DNA from: Deinococcus sp.
Lineage (GTDB): Bacteria; Deinococcota; Deinococci; Deinococcales; Deinococcaceae
Direction of reading: 5' to 3'
Assembly (NCBI GenBank): GCA_025351205.1
Contig: JANXWI010000269.1
Coordinates: forward strand, 1 to 5,449
Length of the DNA stretch: 5,449 bases
Shown here: piece after piece, positions 1-5,321 of the stretch
How positions within the stretch are numbered: the stretch's first letter is position 1
Layout: every line of letters begins with the position of its first letter
The notes under the pieces: model-generated
The model's database searches: none
What the model saw: the letters and a program-made list of their open reading frames with translations, nothing else
What the model was told of the DNA's origin: nothing
Made by a program: the position numbers and the translations under genes

Positions 1-119
1 TCAGCATGGTGAACTATGGTTGGGAATATCTTGCTCAGGCGATCCGGTGGGAAAAAACGCTGGCTGAGACGTACTTTGACCTTCTAAGACATCCTTTTCC
101 TTCTCCTGGCGCAGCATGA
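1..119 (+). CDS. 3' end of an unidentified protein (partial)
   Basis: An open frame runs from the window edge (first full codon at 3) to TGA at 117-119, giving 38 residues. It ends in an aromatic and charged amphipathic stretch (YGWEYLAQAIRWEKTLAETY) followed by FDLLRHPF and a short Pro/Ala tail. The WEKTLAETY portion resembles the C-terminal helix common in GT-B glycosyltransferases (W-E-K-x-A/L...Y), but this is a weak, short resemblance. Its stop overlaps the ATG of the next frame as ATGA (116-119), which suggests a translationally coupled operon continuing upstream. Base composition is much lower in GC than the right part of the window. The reading frame is fairly well supported by that overlap; the function is not known. 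Confidence 0.45.
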   Translation, partial: SMVNYGWEYLAQAIRWEKTLAETYFDLLRHPFPSPGAA

Positions 120-194
120 ACACAAGTTGTCCGGTACTGAACCCCCCCCATTACCGTAGATCAGGTCACAGGCGTTAAAACCATTGAAACGACA
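116..194 (+). other. Out-of-frame true 5' end of the 195-776 gene, with C8 frameshift site
   Basis: The ATG at 116-118 overlaps the TGA of the upstream frame (ATGA), the same junction type as at 773-776. Read as it stands, this ATG yields only 20 residues (MNTSCPVLNPPHYRR..., TAA at 176-178). The run of eight C at 142-149 lies just where the frame would have to change. With seven C the ATG frame enters the long downstream frame cleanly (…VLNPPITVDQ…) and continues to 776. This supports 116 as the ancestral start, with a one-base indel in the homopolymer. It could be a phase-variation tract, a fixed loss-of-function change, a slippage site or a sequencing error. Confidence 0.6.
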
Positions 195-776
195 GTGACC
201 GGACCCAATGGCACCAGCGGCTCATTTGTGCGAATGTATGATCCAAAAACCAAAACTTTGGTCATGAGCGAGGCGTTTCTAAACACCCTGCCGAAATGGG
301 TGAATAGTAGTGTGTCACTCGTTTCAGGCAAAGGGGTGCCCACCGTTACATACATGACTTCTTATCAGATGAAGCGTCTGGGGGTGGGGTTCGGCGGTCT
401 AAATAGTGTCAAAATGAGTACTATTCAAAACTTCGAGACCATCTTGCAATTGGAGAAAAGCCGTCGGGCCGGCATAGATTTAGATTTGGCAATCCTTCAA
501 ACGCACTCAGTGCAGTATGCAGAAACATCCATTATTCAATCCGGCCACCAGATCACCGGCGCACACCTTTCGATTGCCAACGCAGCGCAACGCCCGGTCG
601 GGGAGCTAATGAGATCCTACGAGATACGTGAACCCGCATTGAAAGCCGTTCATGATGCGCTGCTTAGCAAATACGGGATGCAACGCTCGGACAACGTACT
701 GCTCAACTTCAGTATTAAGCTGGACCTGGCACCACTTTCGCCGGGTCAAGCAGCACCAGTCTTGAGGACGAAATGA
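195..776 (+). CDS. Accessory protein of unknown function, 5' end frameshifted (toxin-like partner?)
   Basis: This is the intact part of a frame, 193 aa if read from the GTG at 195. No Shine-Dalgarno sequence precedes that GTG. The same frame is open back to 141 and encodes a sensible extension (ITVDQVTGVKTIETT), so 195 is probably not the real start. If one C is removed from the C8 run at 142-149, the frame joins an ATG at 116, giving a protein of about 219 aa. Visible segments, numbered from 195, include YDPKTKTLVMSEAF (16-29), a GKGVPTVTYMTSYQMKRLGV stretch (45-64), VKMSTIQNFETILQLEK (72-88) and a polar THSVQYAETSIIQSGHQITG block (104-123). No transmembrane segment or signal peptide is evident. 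I do not recognise a named family. The mixed small-domain character and the tightly coupled downstream gene recall C-terminal modules of polymorphic toxins, but no catalytic motif can be assigned. The stop TGA overlaps the next ATG (773-776). Confidence 0.6.
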   Translation: MTGPNGTSGSFVRMYDPKTKTLVMSEAFLNTLPKWVNSSVSLVSGKGVPTVTYMTSYQMKRLGVGFGGLNSVKMSTIQNFETILQLEKSRRAGIDLDLAILQTHSVQYAETSIIQSGHQITGAHLSIANAAQRPVGELMRSYEIREPALKAVHDALLSKYGMQRSDNVLLNFSIKLDLAPLSPGQAAPVLRTK

Positions 777-1354
777 CCATCTCAATTCAACCGGTAGTAA
801 ACATCGGGTCTCCAATTAAAGAGCTGGGCCTCTCGGCACAGGATCTGGCAGACGCTCAGCAGCGGGTAGAGAAAATTCTCTCCCGGCTGGCCGCTACGTC
901 CGACGGATGGACAATCCAGCCGCTCAGTGACGCCATCCCAGCGACCGTCGCGGATAACGAGACAATCCTGTGGTTCGCACCCTCGAGGGCAGAGATCGAG
1001 CTGGCAGTTGTAACCCTCAACCAGAAAATCGTCAACCGGATCATAGTGTTCGATTATCAGGACGAAGACGTGCTTCAACTGCTGGAAGACGTTGGCGTCC
1101 CCGCGCTTGTCAGGTCCAGAACTATCAACAACTGGCTCACGGACCGGGACAGGAAGTTTTTCAAAATGGGACAGGGCCACGGCTTCTACGGCTTGAAGTC
1201 GCTGTTCGATGCCCAGCTCTACGACCAGGGGCTCATGGACATCTTCTCCAGTGAACACTACGCCTTGTTCTACGATTTCGAGGTACATGACCTTGGACGC
1301 TTGCTGGAACCCTACGTCAGGAGCTTGCTGCAATATGAATCGGCTGTCAGTTAA
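773..1354 (+). CDS. Conserved-looking hypothetical protein, coupled to upstream gene (immunity-like partner?)
   Basis: A 193-aa frame starts at an ATG overlapping the previous stop (ATGA). A GAGG core at 764-767 lies five bases upstream, a good Shine-Dalgarno placement, so the start is firm. The protein is soluble-looking and rich in Asp/Glu. An N-terminal helix-rich part (LSAQDLADAQQRVEKILSRL, about 20-39) is followed by alternating strand/helix segments such as ETILWFAPS (63-71), NRIIVFDYQDEDVLQLLEDV (87-106) and a C-terminal aromatic region (YGLKSLFDAQLYD, then HYALFYDFEVHDLGRLL). No signal peptide, membrane segment, nucleotide-binding loop or catalytic motif is visible, and I do not recognise the family. 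Small size, acidity and tight coupling behind a possible toxin-like frame fit an immunity protein, but a plain two-protein complex is equally possible. GC content is lower than in the genes after 1390. Confidence 0.72.
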   Translation: MTISIQPVVNIGSPIKELGLSAQDLADAQQRVEKILSRLAATSDGWTIQPLSDAIPATVADNETILWFAPSRAEIELAVVTLNQKIVNRIIVFDYQDEDVLQLLEDVGVPALVRSRTINNWLTDRDRKFFKMGQGHGFYGLKSLFDAQLYDQGLMDIFSSEHYALFYDFEVHDLGRLLEPYVRSLLQYESAVS

Positions 1355-1390
1355 AGGCGAGGGCCAGAAGTCGAGTCCGTGCTGCAATAA

Positions 1391-1492
1391 ATGTGCGCCC
1401 AGCAGCTGAGCAGCGTGTTCAAGGAACAGGCCGACCGGCAGACGCTGCCAGCCACGGTGGACGCCCTGTTCTGGGCGGCTCTGGACGGCTAA
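1391..1492 (+). pseudogene. Short GC-rich gene remnant (3' end only)
   Basis: A 33-codon frame (ATG 1391, TAA 1490-1492) encodes a protein-like tail, QLSSVFKEQADRQTLPATVD followed by ALFWAALDG. Codon choice there is like the GC-rich right side of the window. It has no Shine-Dalgarno sequence, and an in-frame TAA (1388-1390) sits directly before the ATG. The codons before that TAA (GPEVESVLQ, about 1361-1387) also look protein-like. The most economical reading is the decayed 3' end of an older gene truncated when the lower-GC block 1-1354 arrived. The family is not recognisable, and it could also be a chance frame. Confidence 0.3.
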
Positions 1493-1512
1493 ACCTGACA
1501 AAACGCATGGGT

Positions 1513-1540
1513 TTGCTTACTGATAATTGTTCCTGATAAG
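1513..1540 (+). promoter_or_regulatory. Candidate promoter for leaderless transcription of the VIT gene
   Basis: TTGCTT (1513-1518) and GATAAG (1535-1540) are separated by 16 bases. The -10-like box ends eight bases before the ATG at 1549, so the start of transcription would fall on or next to the start codon. No Shine-Dalgarno sequence precedes that ATG (the bases are CTCCCACC), which agrees with a leaderless mRNA, a common arrangement in Deinococcus. A second -10-like box, GATAAT at 1522-1527, is an alternative. Confidence 0.4.
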
Positions 1541-1548
1541 CTCCCACC

Positions 1549-2052
1549 ATGACGACCACCCCGGAGACCAGGCACGACCAGAGCTTCATCTTGCAGAAGA
1601 TTCAGCCCGCACTTCTGGGTCTGATGGACGGCTCGGTAAGCACCCTGGCCCCGATTTTTGCCACGGCGGGCCTGACTGGCAAGCCGCTCGACGCCTTTTA
1701 CGTGGGTCTGGCGGCCAGCGTGGGGGCGGGCATCAGCATGGGGCTGGCCGAGGCGCTCAGTGACGACGGCGTGGTCTCGGGGCGGGGCACACCTCTGGCG
1801 CGCGGGGTGATCACCGGGGTGGCCACCGTGCTGGGCGGCATGCTGCACACCCTTCCTTTCCTGATTGCCAGTCTCAACACCGCCCTGATGCTGGCCTACG
1901 TGGTGGTGGTCTTCGAGCTGATTGTGATCGCCTTTATCAAGTACCGCTACATGCGCAGCCCGCTGGCCCAGACCATCATGCAGGTGGTGATCGGCGGCGG
2001 CGTGGTGTTCGGGGTGGGCGTGTGGCTGGGCCGGCTGGGCGCGGGCGGCTGA
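1549..2052 (+). CDS. VIT1/CCC1-family membrane transporter (MbfA-type, no ferritin domain)
   Basis: This 167-aa integral membrane protein belongs to the VIT1/CCC1 (DUF125) family of Fe2+/Mn2+ transporters. These move metal out of the cytoplasm, into vacuoles in plants and yeast and to the outside in bacteria. The family signature is clear: LLGLMDGSVSTLAP (22-35), with the conserved D27-G28 in the first membrane helix, and GISMGLAEALSDDG (61-74), carrying M64, G65 and E68. Five hydrophobic segments can be placed at about 22-42, 47-70, 84-107, 111-131 and 142-163. The sequence style, especially the A-E-A-L-S-D-D-G motif and the LGGMLHTLPFLI segment, matches the erythrin-vacuolar iron transport proteins (MbfA). 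Those normally carry an N-terminal ferritin-like di-iron domain, which is absent here: only about 20 residues precede the first helix. The ATG at 1549 is the only sensible start and has no Shine-Dalgarno sequence. The gene appears to stand alone. The metal, Fe or Mn, cannot be told from the sequence. Confidence 0.88.
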   Translation: MTTTPETRHDQSFILQKIQPALLGLMDGSVSTLAPIFATAGLTGKPLDAFYVGLAASVGAGISMGLAEALSDDGVVSGRGTPLARGVITGVATVLGGMLHTLPFLIASLNTALMLAYVVVVFELIVIAFIKYRYMRSPLAQTIMQVVIGGGVVFGVGVWLGRLGAGG

Positions 2053-2178
2053 GCATGTCGCCAGCACGCCTGCCTGACGGTATGCGCTCTGGGCGAGCCT
2101 CCCGCTGAACTCTGCTGGCGCGGGGCGGCCTGTGAAAACTTAGAGCATTTGTCAAAAAGGCGTTTTCTTTTTGACCGA

Positions 2179-2237
2179 GCGGGCAGGCGTGGCCAGCCGC
2201 GTCCGTTCTGCCCAAGAAGCGGGCAGGCGTGCCCAGC
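2179..2237 (+). repeat. Direct repeat pair inside the element, 40-base period
   Basis: The 19-base unit GCGGGCAGGCGTGGCCAGC occurs at 2179-2197 and again at 2219-2237 with a single G to C change. Each copy contains GGGCAG, which can pair with the CTGCCC found downstream (2208-2213 for the first copy), so the repeats probably form stems in single-stranded DNA or RNA. Confidence 0.75.
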
Positions 2238-2296
2238 GGTCAAGCGTGGTCAACCGCGCTGCTCTGACCAAGAAGGCGCGTCCGTTCTGCCCAAGA
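2198..2296 (+). repeat. Exact 20-base direct repeat inside the element
   Basis: CGCGTCCGTTCTGCCCAAGA is present without mismatch at 2198-2217 and 2277-2296, with starts 79 bases apart. The first copy directly follows the first copy of the 19-base repeat. The element thus seems to have grown by partial internal duplication. Confidence 0.8.
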
Positions 2297-2409
2297 CAAT
2301 GGAGCTGACCAAAGGCTGTTATTTCGGCAGAGGAGTTCGGACAAATGCTCTAAAAAGCTTCAAACTATCTGTTAACGACCCTCTCATCCCCCTTGCCAGC
2401 GAGGTGAAC

Positions 2410-3396
2410 GTGCCGTACCTGCTCAGAAAGGTGGCGATCCTGCTGTTCACGCTGTGGGTGGCCGCGACCCTGAATTTTATTCTGCCGCGCCTGGTTCCGG
2501 GCGACCCGGTGAGCGTGATGCTCGCCAAGTACCAGGGCCGCCTGGACCCCTCCGCCGTGGACGCGCTCAAGATCGCCTACGGCCTGAACGACCTGGGGAC
2601 ACCGGTGTCTGAGTATTTCGGCTACCTGGGCCGCCTGCTGCGCGGCGACTTCGGGCGCTCGATCAGCCTGTTTCCCACCCCGGTGCTGGACGTGATCGGG
2701 ACGGCGCTGCCGTACACGCTTGGCCTGGTGGGCGTCACCACCGTGGTGTCGTTCGTGCTGGGCAGCGCCCTGGGCCTGTACAGCGGCTGGAAGCGGGGCG
2801 GGGCGCTGGCCGACGCCCTGACGCCCGTGGCGCTGTTCCTGAGCAGCATGCCGTACTTCTGGTTCGCGCTGCTCACCCTCTACATCTTCGCCTTCAAGCT
2901 CAGGTGGTTTCCGCTGGGCGGGGCGCTCGATCCGTTTCCCGGCGACGCCTTCAGCGCGGGCTGGTGGTCGTCGCTGCTGCGCCACTTCACGCTGCCCTTC
3001 CTGACCATTCTGGTCACCTCGCTGGGCGGCTGGCTGATCACCATGCGCAACAACGTGGTGAGCGTAGCGAGCGAGGACTATCTGGCGTTCGCCCGCGCCA
3101 AGGGGCTGACCGAACGGCGCATCGTGAGCCGCTACGTGCTGAGAAACGCGCTGCTGCCCAGCTTCACCAGTTTCGGCATGGCGCTGGGCTTCGTGATCAG
3201 TGGACAGATTCTGACCGAGATCGTGTTCAGCTATCCGGGGCTGGGGTTTTACCTGTTCCAGTCGGTGGTGGGGCTGGATTACCCGCTGATGCAGGGCATC
3301 TTCTTCTTCATCGCCCTGACGGTGCTGGTCGCCAACTTCGCGGTGGACCTGCTGAACCTGCTGCTCGACCCGCGCGTGCGTGAGGGCCGGGCGTGA
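2410..3396 (+). CDS. Dpp/Opp-family ABC importer permease (DppB type)
   Basis: This is an inner-membrane channel subunit of a peptide/nickel/oligosaccharide-type ABC importer, 328 aa, usual for the family. The N-terminus PYLLRKVAILLFTLWVAATL followed by NFILPRLVPGDPV (about 2-34) is the classic DppB first helix plus the R-L-V-P-G-D-P motif. Further membrane segments lie near 98-124, 136-162, 195-214, 251-275 and 298-319. The cytoplasmic EAA coupling loop is at about 222-250 (EDYLAFARAKGLTERRIVSR, then YVLRNALLP), and the VFSYPGLGFYLFQSV motif follows at about 272-286. I chose GTG 2410 because GAGG (2401-2404) sits five bases upstream and the protein then begins like its relatives; GTG 2404 is the alternative. 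The frame is open back to 2149, but that stretch is the repeat element and is not family-like. The stop overlaps the next start (GTGA, 3393-3396), so the two subunits are co-translated. The substrate cannot be inferred. Confidence 0.9.
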   Translation: MPYLLRKVAILLFTLWVAATLNFILPRLVPGDPVSVMLAKYQGRLDPSAVDALKIAYGLNDLGTPVSEYFGYLGRLLRGDFGRSISLFPTPVLDVIGTALPYTLGLVGVTTVVSFVLGSALGLYSGWKRGGALADALTPVALFLSSMPYFWFALLTLYIFAFKLRWFPLGGALDPFPGDAFSAGWWSSLLRHFTLPFLTILVTSLGGWLITMRNNVVSVASEDYLAFARAKGLTERRIVSRYVLRNALLPSFTSFGMALGFVISGQILTEIVFSYPGLGFYLFQSVVGLDYPLMQGIFFFIALTVLVANFAVDLLNLLLDPRVREGRA

Positions 3397-5099
3397 GCGG
3401 CATCCGGTCTTTACTGCGCCAGCCCTTTTTCAGTCAACCCCGAGCACTGACCGGCGGTGGCATCCTGTTGACGCTGCTCCTGCTCGGCCTGCTGGCCCCG
3501 GTCATCACGCGCTACGACCCGACTTCGCTGGAATTCGGGGCCTTCATGCCGCTGTCGGGGGCACACCCGCTGGGCACCACCGCCATCGGCCAGGACATCT
3601 TCGCGCAGCTGCTGTACGGCGCGCGCCTGACCCTGCTGGTGGGCGCGGTGGCCGGGCTGATCGCCACCACGCTCAGCGTGGCCCTGGGTCTGAGCGCCGC
3701 GTACTTCGGCGGCTGGATCGACGAGGCCATCAACGCCCTGATCAACGTCTTTCTGGTGCTGCCGGGCCTGCCGCTGGTCATTATTGCCTCGGCGTTTCTG
3801 CGCGGCGGAGGCGTGTGGCCGGTGATTATCGTGATCAGCTTCACCGGCTGGGCCTGGGGGGCGCGGGTGCTGCGTTCACAGGCGATGGCGCTGCGTGAGC
3901 GCGATTTCGTGCAGGCCGCCGTGGCGTCGGGTGAAGGGGCGGGCCGGGTGGTGTTCATGGAGATTCTGCCCAACATGCTGGGGCTGATCGCCGCGAACTT
4001 CTTCGGCGCGGCCCTGTACGCAGTTCTCAGCGAGGCGGGATTGTCGTTTATCGGCGTGGGCGACGTGTCGCTCGTCACCTGGGGCACCATGCTGTACTGG
4101 GCGCAGGCCAAGGGGGCGCTGCTCCAGGGGGCGTGGTGGTGGGTGGCCGCGCCGGGGCTGGGCATCGCCCTGCTGGGCACGGCCTTCGCGTTCCTGAATT
4201 TCAGCATCGACCAGCTGGGCAATCCCAGGCTGGCGCGGGGCAGGGCAACACTGCCTGCACGTGTCCAGCGGCCCCCCAGCACGCCCATCGATCCGCAGGA
4301 CTCAGCTGCTCAGCCCCTGCTGGCGGTGCGCGACCTCGACGTGGGGTACGCCTCGGCGGGCGGCGTGGTACGGGCGGTGCGGCAGGTCTCGCTGGACGTG
4401 GCCCCCGGCGAATTCCTGGGGCTGGCCGGAGAATCCGGCTGTGGCAAGAGCACGCTGGCGTTTGCCGTGACCCGGCTGCTCGCCCCGCCGGGAGCGGTGC
4501 TGGGCGGCTCGGTGCAATTGATGGGCCAGGACCTGCTGGCACTCTCGGGCGAAGCGCTGCGGCAGGTGCGCTGGCGCGACTTCAGCGTGGTGTTTCAGGC
4601 CTCGATGAATGTGCTCAACCCGGTGCTGAAGGTGCGCGAACAGGTCTACGACGCGATGCAGGCGCACGGCGTGACCGACCCCAAAAGGCTCGATGCCCGC
4701 GCCCGCGAACTGTTCGGCCTGGTGGGTGTCCGCGAACAGTACCTCGACGCCTACCCGCACCAGCTGTCGGGCGGCATGAAGCAGCGCGTGGTGATCGCCA
4801 CCGCCCTGGCGCTGGAACCCCGGCTGATCGTGATGGACGAGCCGACCACCGCCCTGGACGTGGTGGTGCAGCGCCAGATCTTGCAGGAGATCGCGCAGAT
4901 CCGCACCCGGCTGGGCATCGCGGTGGTGTTCATCACGCACGACCTCTCGCTGCTGGTCGAGATGAGTGACCGGGTCGCCATCATGTACGCCGGACAGGTG
5001 GTCGAGCAGGCCCCGGCCCACCAGCTGTACGCCCACCCGAAGCACCCCTACACCCAGCAGCTGATGAACGCCTTTCCGCCGATGACCGGGCCGCGCTAG
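3393..5099 (+). CDS. DppC-type permease fused to DppD-type ATPase, C-terminus cut by in-frame TAG
   Basis: This 568-aa fusion joins the second permease and the first ATPase of the importer. Residues 1-275 are DppC-like: a first helix at about 20-40, the HPLGTTAIGQDIFAQLLYGA motif (58-77), and the EAA loop at about 170-193 (RDFVQAAVASGEGAGRV, then ILP). A Pro-rich linker at about 280-305 leads to the nucleotide-binding domain. Walker A is GESGCGKST (346-354), the Q-loop glutamine is Q402, the signature is LSGGMKQR (458-465), Walker B is LIVMDEP (478-484) with catalytic E483, the D-loop is ALD (487-489), and the H-switch is H516. HPKHPYT (548-554) opens the oligopeptide-transporter C-terminal domain, but TAG at 5097-5099 ends the protein 14 residues later. 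The ATPase core is complete, so activity may persist. The start at GTG 3393 has AGGG six bases upstream and overlaps the previous stop. Permease/ATPase fusions of this kind are known in Gram-positive and Deinococcus-type genomes. Confidence 0.92.
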   Translation: MSGIRSLLRQPFFSQPRALTGGGILLTLLLLGLLAPVITRYDPTSLEFGAFMPLSGAHPLGTTAIGQDIFAQLLYGARLTLLVGAVAGLIATTLSVALGLSAAYFGGWIDEAINALINVFLVLPGLPLVIIASAFLRGGGVWPVIIVISFTGWAWGARVLRSQAMALRERDFVQAAVASGEGAGRVVFMEILPNMLGLIAANFFGAALYAVLSEAGLSFIGVGDVSLVTWGTMLYWAQAKGALLQGAWWWVAAPGLGIALLGTAFAFLNFSIDQLGNPRLARGRATLPARVQRPPSTPIDPQDSAAQPLLAVRDLDVGYASAGGVVRAVRQVSLDVAPGEFLGLAGESGCGKSTLAFAVTRLLAPPGAVLGGSVQLMGQDLLALSGEALRQVRWRDFSVVFQASMNVLNPVLKVREQVYDAMQAHGVTDPKRLDARARELFGLVGVREQYLDAYPHQLSGGMKQRVVIATALALEPRLIVMDEPTTALDVVVQRQILQEIAQIRTRLGIAVVFITHDLSLLVEMSDRVAIMYAGQVVEQAPAHQLYAHPKHPYTQQLMNAFPPMTGPR

Positions 5100-5321
5100 C
5101 GCCGCAGCGGCATTCCGGGCCGCCCGCCGCCGCTGTCGGCAGAGCTGCCCGGCTGCCCCTTTTTTGACCGCTGCACGCAGCGCATGCCGGGCGTCTGCGA
5201 CCTGCAAGCACCGCCTACGTTTACGGTCGGGAACCGGCACACCGCCGCCTGCTTCCTCTACGACCCACAGGTGACGCCCGCGCCACAGGAGGCCCGCCAT
5301 GACCCGGCCCTCCAGAACTGA
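5100..5321 (+). pseudogene. In-frame continuation of the fusion: orphaned oligo_HPY C-terminal domain
   Basis: Directly after the TAG the same frame stays open to TGA 5319-5321. It reads RRSGIPGRPPPL, then LPGCPFFDRCTQRMPGVCDL, then NRHTAACFLYD. This is the normal C-terminal domain of DppD/OppD-type ATPases (I-P-G-x-P-P...G-C-P-F...R-C...C...A-C). Its four cysteine codons, at 5154, 5172, 5196 and 5250, match the set that binds an Fe-S cluster in characterised relatives. The unbroken family-like sequence on both sides of one TAG means a single-base nonsense change (for instance from CAG or GAG) rather than a natural gene end. The full protein would be 642 aa and its end would overlap the next gene by 23 bases, as expected inside a tight operon. 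There is no usable start of its own within it. Confidence 0.85.
5287..5292 (+). promoter_or_regulatory. Strong Shine-Dalgarno site (AGGAGG) of the dppF-type gene
   Basis: A perfect AGGAGG lies six bases before the ATG at 5299 and fixes that start. It sits inside the orphaned domain frame, so in the undisturbed operon ribosomes finishing the fusion gene would deliver directly to this start. With the TAG at 5097 they now stop about 200 bases earlier. Confidence 0.8.

Larger units (their letters stand above)
2140..2353. mobile_element. MITE or small non-coding repeat with 14-bp terminal inverted repeats
   Basis: TTAGAGCATTTGTC at 2140-2153 is matched exactly, in inverted orientation, by GACAAATGCTCTAA at 2340-2353. 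Excluding the outer TTA/TAA, the unit GAGCATTTGTC...GACAAATGCTC spans 2143-2350 (208 bp), and TA lies at both borders (2141-2142, 2351-2352). TA at the borders is the target preference of IS630/Tc1-mariner elements, so this may be a non-autonomous relative of such an IS. It encodes no convincing protein. Inside are a perfect stem GTCAAAAA/TTTTTGAC (2151-2158, 2168-2175, 9-base loop) next to the left end and two families of direct repeats. Size and style also match the small non-coding repeats (SNRs) known from Deinococcus. Whether it is multicopy cannot be seen from one window. Confidence 0.65.

Noticed and set aside
782..1501. Long minus-strand frame opposite the 773-1354 gene
   Set aside because: It is antisense to a gene with a firm start and has no Shine-Dalgarno sequence or family-like motif. 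It also spans the intergenic gap.
2059..2120. Inverted pair CGCCAGCA / TGCTGGCG after the VIT gene as a terminator
   Set aside because: The loop would be 46 bases and no T run follows. It is not a credible intrinsic terminator.
2179..2296. CRISPR array
   Set aside because: Only two copies each of two different repeats, with unequal spacing and interleaved order. There is no regular repeat-spacer pattern.
2149..2409. N-terminal extension of the DppB-type permease frame back to TTG 2149
   Set aside because: The extension is the translation of the inverted-repeat element, is Arg/Gly/Pro-rich and unlike DppB proteins, and would add about 87 residues before the normal first helix.
5097..5099. 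TAG read as pyrrolysine
   Set aside because: No Pyl machinery is in view, the family has no special residue at this place, and a plain nonsense change explains it.
5160..5165. T6 run after a GC-rich stretch as an intrinsic terminator behind the fusion gene
   Set aside because: The T run encodes the F-F of the conserved GCPFF motif in the continuing frame, and no stable stem immediately precedes it.
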